From positions 1 to 32,771 of the forward strand of contig JAJDNF010000098.1 in NCBI GenBank assembly GCA_022340805.1: DNA of 32,771 bases, written 5' to 3'. Under the pieces are notes generated by a model. That model was not told the origin of the DNA. It searched no databases and was given only the letters and a program-made list of their open reading frames with translations. The stretch comes from Chromatiaceae bacterium (GTDB taxonomy: Bacteria > Pseudomonadota > Gammaproteobacteria > Chromatiales > Chromatiaceae). This document shows, piece by piece, positions 28,091 through 32,771 of this stretch (within the stretch, counting starts at the first letter, position 1; every line of letters begins with the position of its first letter). The translations under genes and the position numbers were made by a program.

Positions 28091-28116
28091 TTATCGACCG
28101 GGTGACCCGTTCTTTA
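28091..28116 (-). promoter_or_regulatory. Sigma-28 (FliA)-like promoter for the chemotaxis receptor
   Basis: On the minus strand TAAAGAAC (28116-28109), ten bases, then GTCGATAA (28098-28091). The flagellar sigma-28 consensus is TAAAGTTT-N11-GCCGATAA, so this is two mismatches in the first box, one in the second and one base short. It would start transcription about 50 bases before the ATG. The spacer is itself a dyad, CGGGT-G-ACCCG (28099-28109). Confidence 0.5.
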
Positions 28117-28130
28117 ACGCCGTGTCGGCC

Positions 28131-28250
28131 CAGACGGTCGTCTGCATTCACCTGTTTGGGGAAATAGGCCGACCGGGTGAGCCGAGTGGCTTGAAGACGG
28201 GACCAGGTATGTGGCAGTCAAGGTCGGCCTGCGTGTCGTCTGTACAGACG
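28131..28250. promoter_or_regulatory. Two related dyads, possible operator pair
   Basis: CAGACG-GT-CGTCTG at 28131-28144 and the perfect palindrome CGTCTGTACAGACG at 28237-28250 contain the same half-sites in opposite order. They lie about 100 bp apart, upstream of the chemotaxis receptor promoter. No regulator gene is adjacent. Confidence 0.35.
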
Positions 28251-28646
28251 TACCTGCGCAGCGGGATGTCGTGTCCATCCGGTTTGTTGGGCTGTCAGCC
28301 GGCGGCAGGTTGAGGCAGCGCATTGGCGCGCTTTCAAGCAGGCGGCGGGACGGACCGGGTGACGCGCCAGGCTCAGCACGGTCACAAGCGGTGTATCCAC
28401 CGACCGTGCGCTACTCGGGGGTGTCAGTCACTGCGCAGCGCCTGTGCAGGTCGCGTCGCGGCCTGATCCGCAGGACGAAACCGGCCCGCCGATAGCGCGT
28501 AAGCCAGGCAAATGCATGCAAGCCGAGTCCGACGCGGGCCTCTTCCGCGGGCAGTTAATTCGACCACCACCCGGTCGTCCGTGGGCTGAAGCCGCAAGCG
28601 GCGGCCAACACGGCAACCACCGCAGGCAGCTGTAGCGGATGCATAA
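28251..28646. other. Non-coding stretch between the receptor and the sulfur operon
   Basis: No frame here looks like a protein. The ten-base word GACCGGGTGA occurs three times in and near it (28096-28105, 28171-28180, 28353-28362). A weak CCGC/GCGG stem lies shortly after the last gene of the sulfur operon. Nothing else is evident. Confidence 0.5.
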
Positions 28647-29066
28647 CTAGCCGCCGCGCCGATGCATGTCGCGCATGCTGTCGCTCAGACGTGCGCCGAT
28701 CATCGACACCAGGCGCAATCCCTCCTGCGTACCCGGATCATTGACCAGACGCAACAGGCCGGCAATGCCGCCATTCAGCGGTGGTGCGGTCGCAAGATCC
28801 TTGCTCGCCTCGGTGAAGGCGTTGGACAAACAGATCAGGAACCGCTGATTTTCCGGGCGGTCGAGCTCTTGAAGCAGATGCACCAAGCCTTCATTGCGCG
28901 TCAGTCGATCGAGCAGCGTGACGCCCTCGCTGAACGCTGAGGCCAAGCGACTGACGATGTCGTCCGATAACGCGTCCCGGGCCGCGGCAATCAGCGTGGA
29001 CAGCTCGGCGAGCTGTTGCAGGTCGTCGGCGTCGGCGGCAGGAGGTGTTTGGGTATCGGTGGTCAT
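28647..29066 (-). CDS. DUF1641 protein
   Basis: 139 residues, helical and soluble, with the DUF1641 pattern LLDRLTRNEGLVHLLQELDRPENQRFL (about 50-76) and GGIAGLLRLVNDPGTQEGLRLV. DUF1641 proteins usually sit beside SQR-like or other flavin oxidoreductases and are thought to be accessory partners; no activity is established. Start ATG at 29066 with GAGGAG seven bases upstream; the in-frame TTG at 29081 would overlap the ribosome site. It begins 11 bp after the flavoprotein stop and is the last gene of the operon. Confidence 0.88.
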   Translation of the reverse strand: MTTDTQTPPAADADDLQQLAELSTLIAAARDALSDDIVSRLASAFSEGVTLLDRLTRNEGLVHLLQELDRPENQRFLICLSNAFTEASKDLATAPPLNGGIAGLLRLVNDPGTQEGLRLVSMIGARLSDSMRDMHRRGG

Positions 29067-29077
29067 GTCATGGCTCC

Positions 29078-30211
29078 TCAAAGTAGACCGCGCACACTGG
29101 TCCAGTACATCTTGTTGTAGGACATCTTGAACCAGTGCATTGACTTGTTTGGTGCCTTCAGGTCTGGCGGATTGACATAGTTGAACATCGCGTAGGTCGC
29201 GCTGTCATGGCCAGTTTCGATGAAGCAATACACCTTGCCATCATATTCGCGCACCGGGGTGCCGATCTTGATGATCGAGGCGATGTTTTCGGAAATGACC
29301 TCGGCCTCGAAATGCGCCGCCGACCCGGTCTTGCTCACTGGCAGGTTGGTGGTATCGCCCACCACATAGACGTTATCGTAACCCTTCATGGTGAGCTGAT
29401 GACGATCGGTTGGGATCCAGCCACCCTGGCCGAGCTTGTCTTTTTCAATCACCTCCATACCGCGGTGGGGTGGAATCGCGATCAGCATGTCGTATTCCGC
29501 CTCTGTGCCCTCCTCGCTTTTCACCACCTTGTTCTTCACATCCACTTCGGAGACGTTGAATAAGGTCTCGTATTCGATACCCATGCGATCGAACTCGGGC
29601 TTGGCCCATTTTGCGACATTCTCGATTGTGTGGATGCGGCCAATCGGATAATGGTATTTGATATGAACTTTGTCGCGGATGCCGCGCGCGTTGAAATAGT
29701 CGTGTAACCCGAACACGACCTCGACCGGGGCAATCGGGCACTTGTGCGGAACACCGACCACAATCGCGATCTTGCCACCCTCGAACTCGCGCAGACGCTT
29801 GAACATCTGCACCGCACCCTTTTCCGAGTAAAAGGTTTCCGCTCCCTCGCTAAGGCCCGGGATCTCCTCCGGGACAATGCGCGAGCCAGTGGCTATCACC
29901 AGGACATCGTATTCATGGGTCTTGCCGCCCTGGGTCCTCACGCGCTTCTGGTCGAGTTGGAACTCCGTGACCGGGTCCACGTGAAAATCTATGCTGCTTT
30001 CCAGCAGGGTTGCCTGCTTGCGATACAGCTCGTCCGGCATCATCTGGCCGAACGCAACATACAGCAGCCCAGGCTGATACATATGCTTGTCCGAGGCCGA
30101 GAGCATCGTGATCCGCACCTTGCCAGCGCGAATCTCTTCGGCCAGCCTGCGCGCGAGATTGTTTCCCACGATGGTACCGCCTGTGCCACCACCGACGATC
30201 AAGATTCTCAT
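29078..30211 (-). CDS. SQR-like FAD/quinone oxidoreductase
   Basis: 377 residues, close to the usual size of sulfide:quinone oxidoreductases. The FAD Rossmann motif GGGTGGT is at 7-13, ATGS at 107-110, and the second FAD site YVVGDTTNLPVSKTGSAAH at 282-300. Two cysteines, C158 in VPHKCPIAP and C329 in VYCFIETG, lie where the catalytic pair of SQR is found (near 160 and 350). The C-terminus is rich in Trp, Met and Tyr (WFKMSYNKMYW), typical of membrane attachment. It should oxidise sulfide or a persulfide carrier and reduce quinone. Because it is flanked by TusA and DsrE homologues, the in vivo donor may be a protein-bound persulfide. This is inference; classical SQR is the simple reading. Confidence 0.88.
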   Translation of the reverse strand: MRILIVGGGTGGTIVGNNLARRLAEEIRAGKVRITMLSASDKHMYQPGLLYVAFGQMMPDELYRKQATLLESSIDFHVDPVTEFQLDQKRVRTQGGKTHEYDVLVIATGSRIVPEEIPGLSEGAETFYSEKGAVQMFKRLREFEGGKIAIVVGVPHKCPIAPVEVVFGLHDYFNARGIRDKVHIKYHYPIGRIHTIENVAKWAKPEFDRMGIEYETLFNVSEVDVKNKVVKSEEGTEAEYDMLIAIPPHRGMEVIEKDKLGQGGWIPTDRHQLTMKGYDNVYVVGDTTNLPVSKTGSAAHFEAEVISENIASIIKIGTPVREYDGKVYCFIETGHDSATYAMFNYVNPPDLKAPNKSMHWFKMSYNKMYWTSVRGLL

Positions 30212-30286
30212 TGCATTCTCCTATCCAGATTTCCCCGGCTACACCTGGCCCATGACCGGGCGTTCTCCCAGCACACTAGCGACGCC

Positions 30287-30517
30287 TCACTTGGCCTTGC
30301 GGACCTTGACATGCCAGACACCGTCAACCTTCTCGTTGCTGATGAGCTCGTGCCCCACCTTGTGGATCCACTCCGGCACATCGGCAGCCGAGCCATCGTC
30401 GGTAGACAGCAGCTCAAGCGTGTCGCCCACGCTGGCCTGCTTCATGTACGTAATAAGTTCCATGAGCGGCCCGGGACAGTAAGTGTCACGCGCGTCGATA
30501 ATCTTTGATTCGCCCAT
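30287..30517 (-). CDS. TusA-family sulfur carrier
   Basis: 76 residues with the CPxP active-site motif C14-P-G-P and DARDTYCPGPLMELI, the whole TusA fold and nothing more. TusA proteins carry sulfur as a persulfide on that cysteine between enzymes. The ATG at 30517 is preceded by GAGGAT; a longer frame to 30559 runs into the intergenic region. It is 44 bp after the DsrE gene and 75 bp before the flavoprotein. In sulfur oxidisers such TusA copies pass sulfane sulfur to DsrE-type proteins and oxidation complexes. Confidence 0.92.
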   Translation of the reverse strand: MGESKIIDARDTYCPGPLMELITYMKQASVGDTLELLSTDDGSAADVPEWIHKVGHELISNEKVDGVWHVKVRKAK

Positions 30518-30561
30518 TGTTCGTATCCTCTTGCTGGCCGCGGTGCTACCCGCCGCCACGA

Positions 30562-30954
30562 TTAAAACGTGAGCAGCTGGCCGCCCTCGGCATCGCTGAG
30601 AAACAGCGTCAATCCCGTCGGAGGACCGAGTTCGGGATCAAGCGCGTCCTTGGAGATCTTCAGCAGATCAATCGCCATCGAGCATGGAAGAAGCTTGGCA
30701 TCACCCAGTTCGGCTGCGAACTTGAACAGCTGCTTGAACGCCGGCACGCCTTTTTCCTGGGCCATCAGCTCCCCGAACTCGCCCTCCGCAGGTGCCTCCC
30801 CACTGTGGCCCTTGACAAAGTACTGCAGGGCATTCATCGAGAAAAACACCGAGACCGCATCTCCGCTGGCAGCGGCAACCGACGCGATCATCGCTGCCAT
30901 CTGGAGCTTCTCGCGGGTACCCGAGACGCAAATCAGGTAGAGACTTTGTGACAT
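30562..30954 (-). CDS. DsrE-family sulfurtransferase
   Basis: 130 residues with the DsrE/DsrF-like fold: the start SLYLICVSGTREKLQMAAMIASVAAASG, then SVFFSMNAL, and the presumed sulfur-binding C91 in LLPCSMAIDLL, where DsrE2/DsrE3-type proteins have a Cys before a Met. C9 is the only other cysteine. It should exchange sulfane sulfur with TusA, the next gene. First gene of the operon; GAGAG stands just before the ATG. No rhodanese gene is adjacent, unlike the common rhd-tusA-dsrE set. Confidence 0.87.
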   Translation of the reverse strand: MSQSLYLICVSGTREKLQMAAMIASVAAASGDAVSVFFSMNALQYFVKGHSGEAPAEGEFGELMAQEKGVPAFKQLFKFAAELGDAKLLPCSMAIDLLKISKDALDPELGPPTGLTLFLSDAEGGQLLTF

Positions 30955-31029
30955 GATGCTCTCGCCTCGCTTCGTGCCGCGCCGCGCGGCATGTCGATTG
31001 TGTTTTCGCGGCCTGCGACCGCGTGTGCT

Positions 31030-31074
31030 GGCGCACGTGCGCCGGGCAAAATCCGGAATACCCCGACTGTCGGG
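31030..31074. promoter_or_regulatory. Two dyads upstream of the sulfur operon
   Basis: GGCGCACGTGCGCC at 31030-31043 is a perfect 14-bp palindrome, and CCCGAC-T-GTCGGG is at 31062-31074. They lie 75-120 bp before the dsrE-like ATG, between it and the IS remnant. Either an operator or the terminator of readthrough from the IS; no T-tract. Confidence 0.3.
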
Positions 31075-31119
31075 TCATCGGCGGTCGCACCATGACCCGC
31101 GCGTGCTGCGTGCGTTTCC

Positions 31120-31429
31120 ATACTGCCGGCATGCGTGACAATTCCACGATCAGGCACCGGCATTACCATTTTTTCGACATCACACTCTTCAATGCCTGGT
31201 TGCGCAGCGTCAGGTCCGCAACGATGGCCCTGAGGCGCCGATTCTCTTCCTCGAGCTGCCTCAGGCGCCTTTTCTCCTTGAGCAGCTGTCCACCATGATT
31301 CGCTCGCCACTTGTAAAAGGTGGCACCGGAAATCCCATGTTTGCGACACAGCTCCTGGACCTTCATCCCTCCCTCGGCCTCCTTGAGTACGGCGGCGATC
31401 TGTTCCTCGGTGAATCGTGACCTGTTCAT
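31120..31429 (-). mobile_element. Truncated IS3-family insertion sequence
   Basis: An intact orfA is followed by A6 (AAAAAATGG on the minus strand, about 31162-31170), which fits the -1 frameshift site between orfA and orfB in IS3 elements. In the -1 frame a short stretch (EKMVMPVPDRGIVTHAG) could be the first residues of orfB, but the catalytic DDE domain is absent: the sulfur operon begins about 200 bp on. Terminal inverted repeats were not found. The element cannot move by itself. Confidence 0.65.
31163..31429 (-). CDS. IS3-family transposase OrfA
   Basis: 88 residues, the standard length for OrfA of the IS407-like group. Residues about 6-47 form a helix-turn-helix (FTEEQIAAVLKEAEGG to GISGATFYKWRANHGG) and about 49-84 a leucine-zipper (LRQLEEENRRLRAIVADLTLRNQAL). 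OrfA binds the element's ends and pairs with OrfB, which is missing here. The reading frame is undamaged, so the truncation may be recent, or OrfA alone is kept by chance. Confidence 0.9.
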   Translation of the reverse strand: MNRSRFTEEQIAAVLKEAEGGMKVQELCRKHGISGATFYKWRANHGGQLLKEKRRLRQLEEENRRLRAIVADLTLRNQALKSVMSKKW

Positions 31430-31541
31430 CGCATTCCCCCCGCGAAGTCACCTTCGCCCCGACCCCGCCTTGGCAGCATCCGCAAACGAGATACTCAACA
31501 TGGCACAAGGCCCTTTCTCGCCACCCGGCGGGCCAGCTGGG

Positions 31542-32384
31542 TCAAGAATCCCCGCGGTGCCAACTGAATCGCTTGATGAGCATTACGCAGATACTGTCGA
31601 GTACATAGCCGATAGCCCCTATGACCAATACCATCGCCATCAGGTAATCGTAAGACAGGGTCTCGCGCGCATCCTGGATCGAATAGCCAAGGCCGGACGT
31701 CACCCCGAGAAATTCCGCGGGGACCAGCACGATCCAGGCGACACCCACGGCCAGGCGTATACCGGTGAGGACGTCGAAGGTGATTGCCGGGATGATGATC
31801 TGGGTCACCATGTGCAAGGGCTTGGCCCCCAGGTTGCGCGCGACCTTGAACCACGCCGGATCCACCTTGGCGAGGCCGGCCGCAGTCGAAAATGTCACCG
31901 GCCAGAGCGCCGCAATAGCGATCAGGAAGATGATTGCGTGGTTCCAGGTGGCAAACACGATGACCGCGATCGGCTCCCAGGAAAGCGGGCTGATCATGCG
32001 CAGCAACTGGAACGGCGAGTTGCTCAACTCACGGAACCGCTTGCTACGGCCAATCAGGATGCCAAGCGGCACACCGATACAGATGGCGATGAGCAGACCC
32101 ATGCCAAGGCGATAGCCACTGCTGGACATCGCTCTCGGGATAGTCCCGTCGCTCCACAGGTCGGGCATCAACTGCAACGCGGGAATCGGCCCGAATTCAG
32201 CAAAGTGCGCCGTCGAGGGGTTCAGGGAAACCAGATAGACGCCAAACCACCAGAGCACGAACAGGATCGCGAGGCCGCCGAAAAAGTTCGTCAGTGCCTG
32301 CCCCCAGGTCGCGGCACTGGAAGACAGCACCCCGTAAATTCTGGCGGTACATGCGGTAACCACTGATGCGGCGCTGTTGCTCAT
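31542..32384 (-). CDS. NitT/TauT-type ABC transporter permease
   Basis: 280 residues with about six membrane helices and the EAA loop VARNLGAKPLHMVTQIIIPA (the SsuC/TauC/NrtB pattern). It would form the channel of an importer for nitrate, sulfonate, taurine, cyanate or a related anion; the substrate cannot be told. The extended N-terminus and the loop before helix 2 (about 55-85) are typical of this subfamily. It overlaps the upstream small CxxC gene by four bases (ATGA). The gene is complete although an IS remnant lies 112 bp downstream. Confidence 0.9.
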   Translation of the reverse strand: MSNSAASVVTACTARIYGVLSSSAATWGQALTNFFGGLAILFVLWWFGVYLVSLNPSTAHFAEFGPIPALQLMPDLWSDGTIPRAMSSSGYRLGMGLLIAICIGVPLGILIGRSKRFRELSNSPFQLLRMISPLSWEPIAVIVFATWNHAIIFLIAIAALWPVTFSTAAGLAKVDPAWFKVARNLGAKPLHMVTQIIIPAITFDVLTGIRLAVGVAWIVLVPAEFLGVTSGLGYSIQDARETLSYDYLMAMVLVIGAIGYVLDSICVMLIKRFSWHRGDS

Positions 32385-32500
32385 AGTTCGACCACCTCGA
32401 ATCGAGTCGTGGACATAGCGCGCTGCCCGTGGCGGCAGCCCGGCTTGGGCTCGTCGATGCCACCCACACAGTTAACGCAGTCGATGCGCTGTTTGCTCAT
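32381..32500 (-). CDS. 39-residue CxxC protein coupled to the ABC permease
   Basis: A very small protein with C8-VN-C11 near the start and C22-R-H24 later, a pattern that could bind zinc, copper or an iron-sulfur cluster. The reality of the gene is supported by a strong GGAGGA site eight bases before the ATG and by a four-base overlap (ATGA) with the permease. No hydrophobic helix or signal is present, so it is probably cytosolic. No family is recognised. It sits between an ABC ATPase gene and its permease gene. Confidence 0.6.
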   Translation of the reverse strand: MSKQRIDCVNCVGGIDEPKPGCRHGQRAMSTTRFEVVEL

Positions 32501-32626
32501 TGCCACTATCCTCCGCTGTGCAGCCGGACATCGCGGTCTGCAGCTTGCCAGACCAGTTGACTGGCCACTGTTGCTTCGTTCTGGACTCAGCGCCACCGCC
32601 AGCCGTCCCTCCGGCGACTCAAGCCC

Positions 32627-32771
32627 CTACACCTTAGCGGCGTCCTCGAAGGCTCCCATCAGGCGCGCGCGCATGGCCTGGACGGCGGGATCCTGACGTT
32701 CGCGGGGGTCTTCGAGGTCCACCTCGAGTTCGTGCACGATCTTCCCGGGACTGCCCGCCATGATCACCGCG
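32627..32771 (-). CDS. ABC transporter ATP-binding protein, C-terminal end (partial)
   Basis: The last 47 codons of a gene that enters from the right edge. They read AVIMAGSPGKIVHELEVDLEDP, matching the strand after the Walker B/H-loop region of SsuB/TauB/NrtD-type ATPases (usually '..RPGRI...EI.VDL..PR'). It would power the permease downstream. The frame is incomplete and was too short at this edge for a standalone call; the match and the operon position support it. 126 bp separate it from the CxxC gene. Confidence 0.75.
   Translation of the reverse strand, partial: AVIMAGSPGKIVHELEVDLEDPRERQDPAVQAMRARLMGAFEDAAKV

Noticed and set aside
28211..28495. Plus-strand frame of 94 codons upstream of the chemotaxis receptor
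   Set aside because: Arg/Ser-rich random-like translation and no start signals; region holds regulatory-looking dyads instead.
30933..31508. Minus-strand frame of 191 codons covering the IS remnant
   Set aside because: It is the -1 frame across orfA and beyond; only a few residues next to the A6 slip site could be orfB, the rest is not protein-like.

Overview
The window is chromosomal DNA of a GC-rich gammaproteobacterium. Three pieces of gene order match enterobacterial and pseudomonad chromosomes: rhlB divergent from trxA-rho, qmcA followed by a short nfeD, and yrfG next to cysQ. A DsrE / TusA / SQR-like / DUF1641 operon points to a sulfur-oxidising lineage (Chromatiales or Ectothiorhodospiraceae type). 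A sigma-28-like promoter, a chemotaxis receptor and several c-di-GMP/HDOD proteins suggest a motile, surface-responsive cell. No tRNA, rRNA or CRISPR array was seen. The organism call is inference from gene content only.

Layout. 1-4.1 kb: the C-terminal three quarters of a large flavin / iron-sulfur oxidoreductase (left-truncated by the window), a palindromic intergenic repeat, and an HDOD signalling protein. 4.3-7.6 kb: qmcA-nfeD membrane quality-control pair (minus), divergent from lipA and an ElyC/YdcF-like envelope protein. 7.7-10.6 kb: an unrecognised secreted protein with a metzincin-type zinc motif, a gene-poor stretch with a possible decayed hexapeptide acyltransferase, a solitary PstS-like binding protein, and a convergent DEDDh exonuclease. 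10.9-14.1 kb: a minus-strand operon murU, GCS2-type carboxylate-amine ligase, AstE/aspartoacylase-like hydrolase. 14.1-18.2 kb: trxA-rho (minus) divergent from rhlB and a coupled YkgJ-type cysteine-cluster gene; a potentially structured RNA segment separates rho from murU. 18.2-25.2 kb: a GGDEF-EAL receptor, yrfG, cysQ overlapped by a tandem-thioredoxin exported protein, a DUF4124 protein, and a cytosolic diguanylate cyclase. 25.2-28.6 kb: mtgA, a methyl-accepting chemotaxis protein with a sigma-28-like promoter, and about 500 bp of non-coding DNA with repeated dyads. 28.6-32.8 kb: the sulfur operon (dsrE-like, tusA-like, SQR-like flavoprotein, DUF1641), a truncated IS3-family element directly upstream of it, and the end of a NitT/TauT-type ABC transporter operon containing a tiny CxxC protein.

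How the parts connect. Thiol and sulfur handling recurs: lipoyl synthase, thioredoxin, CysQ, the double thioredoxin, a GCS2 ligase, and the DsrE/TusA/SQR-like operon. The strongest candidates for less-described biology are that sulfur operon, the CxxC microprotein coupled to an ABC permease, the murU/GCS2/desuccinylase-like operon, and the secreted metzincin-motif protein. All start sites are chosen by eye from Shine-Dalgarno sequences and family alignment from memory; no database search was possible.
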